A DNA stretch of 64,000 nt, from NCBI GenBank assembly GCA_015501605.1, contig JADNRZ010000009.1:1240001-1304000 (forward strand), read 5' to 3'. The stretch is from Panaeolus papilionaceus. Lineage: Eukaryota > Basidiomycota > Agaricomycetes > Agaricales. The notes under the pieces are model-generated. The model was given only the letters and a program-made list of their open reading frames with translations, was not told the origin of the DNA and did no database searches. Positions within the stretch are counted from its first letter, which is position 1. Each line of letters opens with the position of its first letter. Made by a program: the position numbers and the translations under genes. Below are positions 40,506-51,401 of this stretch, one piece after another.

Positions 40506-41999
40506 ATGTCGCGAAAGTCGCAAACCCAGAAGAAACGACACTGTAAGTCCATGTTCTCCTTCCACACACCCAAAACTTAGTTTCTTATCTCCTGTTTCAT
40601 GCTCTACAGCCAAACCTTGTAGATACTTTCAAGTGAACAGATGCCCACACACTGCCGATGTCTGTGATTTTGCGCATGTTATTGTTAATCCTGCAGCGGC
40701 AACTTCACATCTAGAACACGCGAATGGGGTCTGTCAGCACTATGCCACAGGACACTGCTCGAACGGTGCTATATGTGGATATCCACATGTGCTAGAAGGT
40801 GTGTATTCTCGTATTAACGTAACGATAGCACCCATGTTCATGTTGTGTAAAGCACCAATCGCCAAACCTATAGACACGACGTTCCTCTACGATGGCGGCA
40901 GAGACTGGGCAGCAGTAGCATCATCTGAAGCAGTATGTCAAACTTTTTGGCATCTTGGGTTGGACACCGTGCTCACTAGATCACTTGGCAGCCCTACCTG
41001 GAAAGTCCTACTATCTCTAACAATTACACTTACCCACATCAATGGCCACAATCACCATTCCTACTGAACACAAGCTACCCGCCATTTGTCGAAGCAGCCC
41101 TCACTGGCATGCCTGCACGATGTCGCGATTCTATAGATACAATTACGACTACCACCTCATTTTCGACGCAGGATTCGGATGAGATTAGTTCCTCAGCTGT
41201 GACTGACGATCCTCGTTATGGAGAGCATTCGCACTCATATCAATCACAGGTGTGCATCGTCGACGAGCCTCCACTTGTCCACGTTACACCGTTTTACGCT
41301 GTGGCCCAGAACAATTCCGTTGCATCGAACGCTGGTCCCGCCCCGCCGTATGAACAATATGGGTCAGGGTATCAGGCGCCTAACACGCGCGTTAAACCGC
41401 GGAACCCGTCAAAACCTCCCTCAAAGCAGAAAATGATGAAGTACAAGAGTAAGCACCTGTAACTGCTGGTTTAATGTTCGTTACCGACCTTCTACTTTCA
41501 GCTAAGCCTTGCAAGTTTTTTGTTACGAGCAGAGGGTGTCCCAACGGTTCTGTATGCACCTTGTGAGTATTGTTCCATCTACAGAGAATAGTGCCGAGCT
41601 TAACTGCCATCTAAGCATCCACGATGAGATGGAGTTCCCCGAAAGTCCTGTTTCGAAAGGGGAGCTTCGAAGGGACTTCTTCCCTATACCATGGCGCGTT
41701 ATCGGGGGAGGTGTTCTTGTGGGCGTCAAACGAGAAGGAGAAGGAGATGAAAGTGAAGCAGAGTCTTCCAACACAGGTGGCACGAATCACAGCTCCTCGA
41801 AGCAAACCTCGAACATGTCACCTATCAAGATAGTAACGAGACAGAGGTCTAATTCCATACCACCTACTCCGAGTACTGCACAGGTGAAGGTAGAACGTGT
41901 AAGTGCCCTGTCTTCTTATGTCTCTTTCTCTGTGCGTCTTAAAAGCTCATGCTCATATCCATACAGCTTTTCTCAGCCGAGTCTCCTGGAGTTCTGTAG
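40506..41999 (+). CDS. Protein with three CCCH zinc fingers (putative RNA-binding)
   Basis: Probable RNA-binding regulator. The first exon is short: MSRKSQTQKKRH, joined to SKPCRYFQVNRCPHTADVC DFAH as finger 1 (C-x7-C-x6-C-x3-H). Finger 2 is CQHYATGHCSNGAICGYPH. After a long disordered Ser/Thr/Pro-rich part (about 200 residues) finger 3 is KPCKFFVTSRGCPNGSVCT, completed across an intron by FIH. The C-terminal region is acidic then Ser-rich (KIVTRQRSNSIPPTPST) and ends FSAESPGVL. The basic start and RQRSNS segment suggest phosphorylation control. Fingers are well supported; exon borders in the middle (40797-40985) are inferred. Confidence 0.78.
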
Positions 42000-42405
42000 A
42001 ATCTATTTCGAGACTCCATCATGACGAGCTCTGCCCACTTCGACATTCACTCCACCGCATTTTCCGTTTGCTCATGACCCTTCGACCTTCTACCCGCAGA
42101 CTGGAAACACATTTTTATGGAACTCTTCTTTCTCTTTCCTCCAAACACAAGAACATAATTTTCTGTAGTAGTATACTGGACTTATAAAGCATGTTGAGTT
42201 CAAGTAATTAGTTGCCAAGAAATGTAACGCTTATCTTTAGACTTTTTTGTATCCAACTCGGGGTTCCGATGGCTGTTTGTCTGATAAAAGTTGATTTGAT
42301 GTGAGAAATCGAGTCCGCTTCTGGAGGGGAGGAAGTCGAAATGACTGTTTGCTGTTATAAACGTTATACGGATCTACCAATTGAGTAAGGAGGAGTTGTT
42401 GTTGT
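42000..42405. other. Intergenic, promoter of heme oxygenase
   Basis: 3' flank of the CCCH gene and upstream region of the heme oxygenase gene, with a TATAA-like sequence near 42355. No gene was seen. Confidence 0.45.
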
Positions 42406-42430
42406 GCGGTGCCAGCAGGACTGGCACCGC
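42406..42430. promoter_or_regulatory. Perfect 10-bp inverted repeat upstream of heme oxygenase
   Basis: GCGGTGCCAG, five bases, then its exact reverse complement CTGGCACCGC, 127 bp before the heme oxygenase ATG and about 50 bp after a TATAA-like element. The arms carry CGG and CCG ends, as in Zn2Cys6 factor sites; if transcribed it would form a strong hairpin in the 5' leader. Confidence 0.55.
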
Positions 42431-42556
42431 TTTTACGATACGATTGGAATCATACATAGAGCACGCCATTCCGCTTGTTCCAGACCTCTCGATAGCAGCT
42501 GCAGACTTCCAGTTGCTCTTCATCTCTCTTCCTTCATCACCACCACCATCTTCATC

Positions 42557-43688
42557 ATGTCTCCCTCTGACATCGATTACTCTAAACCTCTTGCAACCCT
42601 TCTGAGGGAGAGCACACACAAACTACACGATGCCGTCGCATTCAGCAATGGAGCCAAGCGCCTGACCAGCGGCTTGTTGTCAAAGGATGAATACATTCGC
42701 TACCTCATGCTGCTTTGGCACGTCTACGAGTACGTTCCTCATCCTATTTCTAATATGCGCCAGTGTCCATCATACTCATTGGTCCAACCTTAAAAGTGCC
42801 TTTGAAGGAGCCCTTGAACGTCATGCTACACATCCAACGCTCGAGACTACCTACAACCCCACCCTCCTCGCCCGTGCTCCAGCCCTTTCAACAGACATCT
42901 CTTACCTCCTTCAAGTCGACAACTGGAAGTCGCATTCCACCCACAAGCAGCTCCTTGCATCAACTCCTGCCTCGCTGAATGACTACGTCGGGCGGATCAA
43001 CGAGCTCTCCAACTCGACCGACCCATCCGCACTCCTCGCACACTCTTACGTCCGGTATCTAGGCGACCTCAGTGGTGGCCAGTCCATCAGACACACGCTC
43101 GCCAAGGCATACGACCTTGATGAAGCCTCTGGCCTGGGACTATCGTTCTACGCATTTAAAGAACTGCGCTCGTCAAAGCTTGCCTCGCAAGGAGAGATGA
43201 AACGGATCAAAGAGTGGTTCCGAGAAGGCATGGACGCTGCTGGGAAGACCGATGAAGTCAAAGGTACGGCCGTGGTGCCGTCTGTCACTTTGAATCCCTA
43301 TGACGTACAAAATGTGCTAAGACCCCATTTTTAGCCGCTGTGGTTGATGAGGCTGCGCTGGCCTTTGAGCTTAATTCTGGTCTTTTGACCATCCTCGACA
43401 CCGAGGCACCTGTGAAGGAGGTCGACGAGCCCATGGAGATTGTTCTAGAGCCACCTTCAGTCGAGTCTACATATTCTCTGTCATCAGTTGCAGCTGTTGT
43501 CGGCGCAGGTGAGTTATTTTCAGCGCAACATTCTATAAAAATTGTCGCGGTCTAATTCTGACAAATTTTCAGTTTGTCTGGCACACTTCATTCTCGTTGT
43601 CGGTGGATTTACCGGCAAGAGTGGATATGAGAAACTTGAGGCCCTGGAGCAATGGATTAGAACCTACTTTCAACCCATGAGCGAGTGA
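42557..43688 (+). CDS. Heme oxygenase with C-terminal membrane anchor (HMX1-like)
   Basis: Breaks heme to biliverdin, CO and iron, giving iron recycling and heme protection on the ER face. N-terminal MSPSDIDYSKPLATLLREST is followed by the proximal-His region THKLHDAVAFS. The domain core continues LLWHVYDAFEGALERHA, and the distal-helix signature is YVRYLGDLSGGQSIRHTLAK, with the Gly-rich kink over heme. The C-terminal segment (SSVAAVVGAVCLAHFILVVG) is a membrane anchor near the end, which reads WIRTYFQPMSE. Introns follow the Val-Tyr of HVYD, DEVK and VVGA. About 340 residues in all. The anchor resembles those of ER heme oxygenases. Confidence 0.92.
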
Positions 43689-44252
43689 AGAGGTTGCCCA
43701 TCCGGATTCTAGAACTTGTTTTTATATTGTCATCATGATCTTTGCACGCGTATCTATTCTGCGCACCATAGTTTCCGTCTTACTTACTGTAGCAACTCTT
43801 CCATATTTCCTCGTATTTTCTCAAGTTCGCCTTTACGACCATTATTTTTAGGATGGAGTGTCCATGTACAATCATTGCAGACTATCAGACAAATCATTGT
43901 CTAACCAAAGTACAGCTGAGGGAGATCTAAATGATGTGATTATAAAACAAGTCGAGACAGTAGAGTTCGCTCAGCGAGCAGGACAGGAGGAAGAAACCAA
44001 GAACCCTGTCCAGGTATAAACCAAAACATGCAATACCAGGCAGTATGAAGGATGTATGTGTGATCAAGCACAAGAGCCCGATCATAAATGTAAGAATAAA
44101 AAATCGAATCAGTCAAGATTACTAAACGGTGTTATAGCGTATAACCCTTTGAGAAGGTTCAAGCATTCAGAGTGCGCGTCGCAGACAAGTCCATAGATAA
44201 GAAGAAAGGGGTCGTAAAGGTGATAACTAAATGGAAGGTGGGAGCAGGTGAA
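43689..44252. other. Intergenic between heme oxygenase and aspartic protease 1
   Basis: Tail-to-tail 3' flanks. No gene or repeat was recognised. Confidence 0.45.
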
Positions 44253-46392
44253 TCACACTTGGTGACCTTGCGCCTGATATCCGGGTGCTTGATATCCATA
44301 GCTCTGCCTAGGTGCATGATTAAGAGCAGCAGGACTTGGTGGAAGCGAGCCAACGCTGAGGTGAGCTTGACTGCGGTTGTTATATGTCGAGTTGTATGGG
44401 GAATTGAGCTCAAGCGAACTCTGGTTAGGTGAAGCGAGCGCGTGATACGAGTCATGTTTCGAATGGCGGTTGAAGAAGCTTCCTCTCTGTCGTTTATGTT
44501 CTCCAAGCTCAGCTGGTGATGGCATTTTGGCAGCTGCTTCGGCCTCCTTTCTTTCCTTGTTGCGCTGGCGGCGCTTCTTGCAGCAGCACTTCCAAACGCA
44601 GAAGCCGACAGTGAGAAGGACAAAGACAAAGCAACCTGTGAAGATATACGGCCAGCGACTGAGAATCATCTCCTGATACTTCTTTTTCTTTTCGTCTGCA
44701 GAGATAGGAGAATGCTGCATTTGGTCCAGAGGAAGGAGAGACCATTTGGAGTCAGTGTCGATGGTGTCGTTACCGTTGAGTCGGACTTGAACGAAGTCCT
44801 TTCGGGCTTGCACAGGATCAATGACAGAGGCCATCTGCATGTAGGCGTCTTCCTTGTTATCAGAGTTTTTGATCCAGTCGCCGAAGTCCAAAAGCGTATA
44901 GACATTGCGCACTGTTTGAGACGTGTTAGAAGCGAATGATGTAATGTTGGGTGCAGGCTTACAGAAACTCATGCCCAAGATCATGTCGTAGTGACCCAGC
45001 AAACTAAAAGCGGTGGTAATGGGTTGGAACTACCAAAAGTCAGCTGGTGAAATCGTGTAACGACCGAAAGCACTTACAGCACCAATGCAAATTTTCCTTC
45101 CAGTTGGATCAGTTCGCAAGAAGTTGTCATCAACAAGATCCAAAGGATGCACGGGGTAGTTGGTACCAGCAAAGTTGAAGGAAACATTCAAGTACTGTCC
45201 ACACGGCACAAGCCACCACTCATTCTCAGTATCGTAATAAGCACCGCGAACTCGTCCGTAGATCGCGTCTGATACATCACGAGGAACTTGCGAAAAAGTG
45301 AAACTGACGAACCCCAATTAACTTTCCATGTTGAGTGGTAGCACGAAACTGCTCACCCGCTATCAATCACAGCTACGTACTGACCGTTTGGCGCCTTGGG
45401 GACGATGGACTTCATCTTGACTGGCTGACCATCTGGACCGATGATACCGTTGTCCTTGTCCGTTAGAGCTTGCCAATGTTGATCTAAATACGCGGGTAAG
45501 CTAAATTGTTTGAGACGATGATGGCGATACGCACCAGCTGCAAGAAGACGATTCACGGTTTCCACTTCAAGCTTGGGCATGCTTGTCACATTTTCGAAAC
45601 CGGGTACGAGTTCACTGATGCTAAATTGTCCTTTGAATGGATCAGATGGATCGTTTTTCCTGTCGAGCAGGAATGTGATGTAGTTCTCTGAATTGCGGTT
45701 GCTTTCGAAGATGCGCTGCAGCATATTGTTTGCGGAATCTGTTTTGAGTTTCTTCCTGATGACACTGCCCTTGTTGGGACCCAATCCCAAAAGGCCATCA
45801 TAGCCCTGAGCGTGGATGTCTCCGGTGAAAGTGCTTGTATTCGTAACATGGACTATGGAGTGAATTAATGAGAGCGGTTTTGGGGGTGGAACGGGTAGAA
45901 AAACTCACGAAAAGCTTGATTTGTAACTGTGGTGGAACCAAAAGACACATCGGCTGTCTTTACGTTTCCTGAAATAACAGTCGGTTTTCTAAATATGAAA
46001 ATATTTGTTTGGAGTACAAAGTACCTTCAGCCCTTCCAACGGCGTAGCCCAAGCTTACAGACTTTCCAGTGTCTGAAATTGGGGGAACTGTACCAGGGAA
46101 ATGAACCCATAAGTCAGAGCTGCAATAAATGTTAGGGATATGGTAGATATTTTAGGATGACAACAGCCAACCTTCCGGTATCGAGAAGTACAGGAATATC
46201 GACACCACCAATTGTGATGTTACTGACATATTGGGCGTTTCCTGTGTTTGAAATAGGAATAGGTGCTCTCCTCTGAATGCGAGACGGACTTGGTGGGTTG
46301 CCAACGTTGACGGTGAAAGGTGCAATCAAGGCATTGACATGAACATCGTGGAGAAGAGAAAGGATGAAAGGAATTGATATTAAAGAGAGCAT
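44253..46392 (-). CDS. Membrane-anchored aspartic protease (A1 family), copy 1
   Basis: Pepsin-like endopeptidase at the cell surface or in the secretory route. Signal peptide MLSLISIPFILSLLHDVHVNA; pro-region with basic RIQRRAP; first catalytic site LLDTGSSDLWV (split by an intron inside Ser), flap region after it; second site VAVIDSGFTFSQVP; LGMSFLRNVYTLLDFGDW near the domain end. A C-terminal membrane segment (WPYIFTGCFVFVLLTVGFCVW) is followed by KCCCKKRRQR and a long cytosolic tail rich in Ser, Tyr and Gln, ending in near-repeats of YQAPGYQAQGHQ. The tail is unusual for yapsin-like proteases, which are usually GPI-anchored. It is head to head with copy 2. Confidence 0.9.
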
Positions 46393-47133
46393 GCGGGAAA
46401 GAAGGAAAGAAATTAAGGAGAAAGACAGGAGTGGTCGAAAAGAGCGACTGAGTTAGTCTGAACAACGACAGCAACGACGACTACGACGAGGAGGAATTGA
46501 AGAGAACGGTGACGGGAATAAAGAGGTAACCAGTGAAAGCAGATGGGAAAACAATCAAACAACATAGCTTTGGCGCATTCACCAGAAACAACTCGCACGT
46601 AAATAATTATCATTGATTATTCAGAATTTTATTTCTTTTGATTTAATTCTTGAGTCTTAAGTCAAGAGTCAAGAGTTCTTTAAGAATCTAATAAAATAAA
46701 TAAAATATCTCCTTGTTCATGCATGTTGTCGCCAAGATTACAAGATGTTGTTTGAACTCCCGACGACCAAGAACTGACTGGCAATTGTTCTCATTTTCTG
46801 CTATTAAGAAACTTGGCAATTCTTATTTCTTTTCTATTCATGAAATAAAATTCTATAAAAAAAAGAAATAAAAATCTTGTAAAATTTGAGATTCTTAAGA
46901 GGCTGAGAAGCGATAAAGCTCTGGGCAAGCCAAGACCTGTCATAAGGAATAGGACAAGCAAATCAGGGCGGACGACCAAGGCTCAACGTTCGCAATGCCA
47001 GCTTTCTTTTTAACACTCGTCCATCTCAGAACCAGTTTTATGTCCAACTCTTCCTCGTAGTCCATCTCGACGAATCTCCCGTCTTTCCCATTCCCCTTTC
47101 CTCCTCATTACCACTTTACAGCCACCAATTCAC
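46393..47133. other. Divergent promoter between the two aspartic proteases
   Basis: 740 bp, strongly AT-rich in the middle (about 46620-46880), separating the paralogous protease starts. No additional gene was seen. Confidence 0.5.
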
Positions 47134-49191
47134 ATGATCTGGTCGGCTTTCGCTTTCCTCTTTCTCTATCTACTATCTCTAGGACAAATCATTGGTGCTG
47201 TTCGTCTACAAATTCGTGGTACGAGACATGCAAAACGTCCTACAGCAACCCCTTCTCGTCTCTTTTCTCGTGCACCAGCAGGAGGTTTGACTCTTCATAA
47301 CTTTGCCGATATTAGCTACTATGCGAATATTAGCCTCGCCAACCAGGCGTTTACCGTCTTGATGGACACAGGAAGGTAAACCATCTCTCCTATTTATGTT
47401 CGTTGGGGGGTTTTATAGATATTAACAAAATTGTCGTCATTTATTCCATTTAGCTCCGACCTTTGGGTTACCGGAAATGTTAGAAATAGTACAGAATCTG
47501 GAAAGCGCGCTATAATTAATTACGCTGTCAACACCGTCACTGGTTCGTATTTCCATCTTCAACAAAGAGTCCTATTTCAGTTTCTCAATTAATTTACAGG
47601 GCCCATAAAGCTGGCAGAACTCGAGTTTGCAGGTCATACGACTCGCAATCAAGCTTTCTGTGCGTCGCGTTGTGCTTTCTTGTTAGCGTAACCCCTGTTG
47701 ATTTCTTTTCCAGTGCAAGTAGAGCCAACCACTATCAACCCAGAGGGAACGGGGATTTTGGGTGCGTATTTCGCCTGATGTGGTTAAATCGATAACTGAA
47801 TATTTCGATGATAGGTCTCGGTCCAAGTGCAGGTTCCTTCATTGCCCAATCACTCCCAGGCGATGGTGCACCTGTCCTTGATCGTATCTTCAGTCAAAAT
47901 CGCACTGCACCAAACTATTTCACTATTCTACTAGGGAGGGACAAAGGTATGCACCAACCTCTTATCATCCGGCACTCCTTTCAACTCATCCATCCTACAA
48001 TGCTTAAAGACCCAACCGACTTTTTCAATGGAAGCGTCACTGTCGGCGAAATACTTTCTGATTATAATGCCATTCTCGACGAACCAAAGATAACCATCAC
48101 CAAAGTCCCTGCAAACGAATCCGATGACCAGCACCTTCAGATACTTCTGGATGCAGATGGTATCGTAGGCCCGGACGGAAAACCTATTACCGTCATCTCT
48201 GCAGTAGGGCAAACTCCCAACAAAAAACAAGCAACTGTGGTTCTAGACTGTGGATTCACTCTCCCCCAAGTCCCTCGGTATGTCTCAAGTCGCAACCAGA
48301 ATTGACCCTCCCAAGCATCACCGTCTGACCCTTCTTGGCACAGCTCCGTGTCTGATGCCATATACAGCAGATTCCAAGGCTCAGAGTATAGGCAAATTCA
48401 AGGCGTTGGTGGGGCGTGGACACTACCATGTGTTCAGGAAGTCAATGTCACGTTCAGGTTTGGCGGGCGCAGCTATCCTATGCATCCTCTGGATATGACC
48501 ATGTAAGCCGCAATTTTATTTGCTCGGCGCCAACACTTTCTAATTGACTACCAGTGATCCAGAGTCTATTGGACTGCCCGAGGTGATTAGCTCGGATGGG
48601 GAAAGGGCATGCATTGGAACGGTAAGTGATTCTCCTCCAACAATCACTATCGAAATTGTATTGATGGTAAATACTTGTGAATAGTTCCAGCCATTCACCT
48701 ACGACAGAGGAGCACGCCCAAACTACGACATGGTCCTTGGGATGGCATTCAGTGAGTAAAGTCTTGTCATCAAACACAATTCCATATCTAATCTCGGGAT
48801 TTTACCGTGTAGTGCGCAATGTCTATACTCTGTTTGATTATGGCGATTTCATCCAAGGCTCTACGACTCTCGCAGATCCCTACATTCAACTTTTATCAAT
48901 CACGAGCACGTCGGAAGGTATTTATTCCTCCGACTTTCTGCCTAGTGGACATGCCTTTGACAATGACTGGATTCTTTCGCATGTGTAGCCCATCAAGATT
49001 TCGTGACAGTGCGGCTGGGTGGTGAAGACACGACTGCCACTCGTGGTATTCGAGATATCAAATCTTCCACGTCCAGGTCAACAATGTACTACATCATTGC
49101 TGCTGTCGCAGTGGTCGCCATCGTGGTCGCCGCCTCTATTCTTTTCATCCTTCGCGCGAAGAGAAAAAGAAGATTACGTCAACTCCAGTAA
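47134..49191 (+). CDS. Membrane-anchored aspartic protease-like protein, copy 2, with DCG second site
   Basis: Paralogue of the protease on the other side of the shared promoter. Signal peptide MIWSAFAFLFLYLLSLGQIIGA; basic pro-region (RGTRHAKRP); first site LMDTGSSDLWV, interrupted by an intron at the same codon as copy 1; GILGLGPSAGSF; second site VVLDCGFTLPQVPR, with Cys where the family has Ser or Thr; GMAFMRNVYTLFDYGDF. The C-terminus has a membrane segment (MYYIIAAVAVVAIVVAASIL) and a short basic tail RAKRKRRLRQLQ, lacking the long tail of copy 1. Both catalytic Asp residues are kept, so activity is possible but doubtful. About ten introns. Confidence 0.88.
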
Positions 49192-50341
49192 AGCCTCTTA
49201 GTTGGCGCTTTTCCATGGATTGTTTTACTGGCCAGTGTCTGCTGCATGCTGGTAAAAACGTGGAATGGTGGCAGCCGGCCCAGCTAGACCTGGCACCGAC
49301 CGATTGTGCAGGCACACCGCTGTTGTTGTAACCCCGACATTATCTTCAGTTTATCATTTGACCAGCGTCATGTGTAGATGTTTTGGTCTGGCTTAGATTA
49401 ACTTAAGTATAAACTTCGACCATAATTCCTACCATCCACCCTTGTATAACACCCACTTACTTCGGTTTTTAGCTAATTGCGGACCTTGCCCCCCTCATCA
49501 TCATCATCACCACCATTTGTAAATATGTACTTGTAGGTCGTGTATATCATGGCTCCACACATCTTTCGAACTATATCATTCGGATTTTTTTTGAACTGAA
49601 GGAGCGCCTATGAACCCCGTCCTACCCCGCTCCCTACTCAAGCGGAACAGAATACAATTTTCAACCAACCAGCACATAGGTTTGCCAAAAAAAAATTGCC
49701 CGGTTCCTTGACCATCGCTGCCTACCTATCCAATTACAGATCAGGTCGAACATAAACTGGCGATGATTGAATGATATCAATACACCCACGGTAGTATGTC
49801 CGAAAACAAACCTTCGAGTGACTCGGATGCGAACAGGTTTTTATCTATTTAAGAGTTCGAAGTCTCTCCGCTCGACAGGCACGGCATCTAAACATAAGTC
49901 ACACTGCCATTGGACTGAATAACTTCGCTATCATCGGTATTCAAATTTCATATACTTTGGTATTATTGTCCTTGGCCGAGAGTCGCCTGCGGGGCACTTG
50001 AGCAGTGGATGCCTGAGGCGGCGAGGGGCTAGCCCTCCTAGCCAAGCAGGGTGTGTCAGGCAACCAGGCATGAAACTGCATATCAATATTGATAGCATAG
50101 AAAGCTTGATTGGATTGGAATGAGGCTAAAACGATGCTGTTTGCCTTGGTTTGTAAGATATGGATAAAGTACGTTATGTTCGTAACTGCGTACGCGACAT
50201 GGTGGGTTTAAGTACGGTGAGATAACAGGTCATTTAGGCAGTAGTGTCCGTTTTTTTCGTATTCTAATCCCAAGAGGGCTTGGGTATATGATGAGCAAGA
50301 GCCCTGGCATAGATACTATAGATAAAGAAACTGCAAAAGGG
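49192..50341. other. Intergenic, 1.15 kb, no gene recognised
   Basis: 3' flank of protease copy 2 and then GC-rich sequence near 50000-50060 with a small palindrome GGGCTAGCCC. No tRNA-like fold or coding frame was identified. Confidence 0.45.
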
Positions 50342-50377
50342 TAAGGTAGCGGACACTCATATTCCACCAACCCCCGT
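50342..50377 (+). repeat. Left terminal inverted repeat
   Basis: 36 bp identical to the reverse complement of 51185-51220; followed by a mismatch at the next base. Confidence 0.95.
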
Positions 50378-51184
50378 GACAGTCCAAAAATGGAATAAGG
50401 CCCAAAAAGGGTGGAAAAACTCGCGGTTTTCGCGTTAATTTAGAATTAAAAGCGTGTTTTAACTGCCTTAGCATCACTTTGGCACAAATAAAAATCGAAC
50501 ATAATGTTATTAAGATAATTTTACACGACATAACCAAGTATGGTGAAAGCCCGGGCATAGGGGTGCAGGCATTTAGCCAAATAATCCTGGACACACTCAA
50601 TATGACCCTGTTTGCACAATCTTCGCCTCCAATTTCACATTTGTTCGTCTCTGCGCTTTAGTAAACCACTACAAACTGTACTAGATGTGTTTATAAAAGT
50701 ATGCTGATGGAGTATACTTGCTAATCTTGGTGTAAAACTTGGCCCACCTGTAAGGAAGTGCCAGATGCCTGGTGAAAATGATGAAAACCATGAATTTGGT
50801 CCTGTAATGAGTGCTGAAGAATTGAGAGCAGTTAAATTTTCATCTGAAATACAGTAAAGGAACATATTCACATGTTTTCAGGTCATTCTCTGGTTTCTGC
50901 GCTCACCGATACATCAATTACATCCAGCATGGGTCATAATTCACAACACCCCATCCCTTACTTGCTTAAAATGTCAGGTATTACTAACTCTATCACTCTA
51001 TAATTTTAGGATACATTTAACTTCCATATTTACTCCAACTTGTTCGATTTTTTGGGGTTTAGATGTAGCTACATATCTTGTAATTTAAATATCTTTAGTG
51101 AAATACCATAAAATTACTGATAAATTTGTCCCCATCAAAGCCATCAGGGCCGGAATCGCCATCTTTGGTCAAGTGTCACACGTG

Positions 51185-51220
51185 ACGGGGGTTGGTGGAA
51201 TATGAGTGTCCGCTACCTTA
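51185..51220 (-). repeat. Right terminal inverted repeat
   Basis: 36-bp exact inverted partner of the left end, ending CCGCTACCTTA. Confidence 0.95.
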
Positions 51221-51401
51221 TGCAGTAAAAGATCTCAGAGAGAATACAACCCTGCCCCTGACAAGAAGGGTCTGTCCAAAACAATGCAAAATATATCAAT
51301 AAGACAACTGCGCACAATGAGAATATGAAAAGAGTGAGGAATGCAAAAATGAACAAGGGGATGGGGATGGAGATGAGATAACGGCCATAAATGGGTATTT
51401 C

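Larger units (their letters stand above)
50342..51220. mobile_element. Non-autonomous TIR DNA transposon (MITE-like)
   Basis: The ends carry a perfect 36-bp terminal inverted repeat: 50342-50377 (starting TAAGGTAGCGGACACTCATA) and 51185-51220 in reverse complement. Counting the outer TA as target duplication, the element spans 50344-51218 with 34-bp ends starting AGGTAGCGGAC, consistent with Tc1/mariner-type TA insertion. The roughly 800-bp interior is AT-rich and has no transposase-like frame, so it would need a transposase in trans. It lies 180 bp beyond the arrestin gene stop. Superfamily is inferred from the TA only. Confidence 0.85.

Noticed and set aside
40342..41067. 241-codon open frame overlapping the CCCH gene
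   Set aside because: It runs through splice sites of the CCCH gene; only parts carry zinc fingers, and the better start is MSRKSQTQ at 40506 with an intron.
49980..50060. GC-rich structured stretch as a possible tRNA or ncRNA
   Set aside because: Only short palindromes; no cloverleaf, T-loop box or known ncRNA motif.
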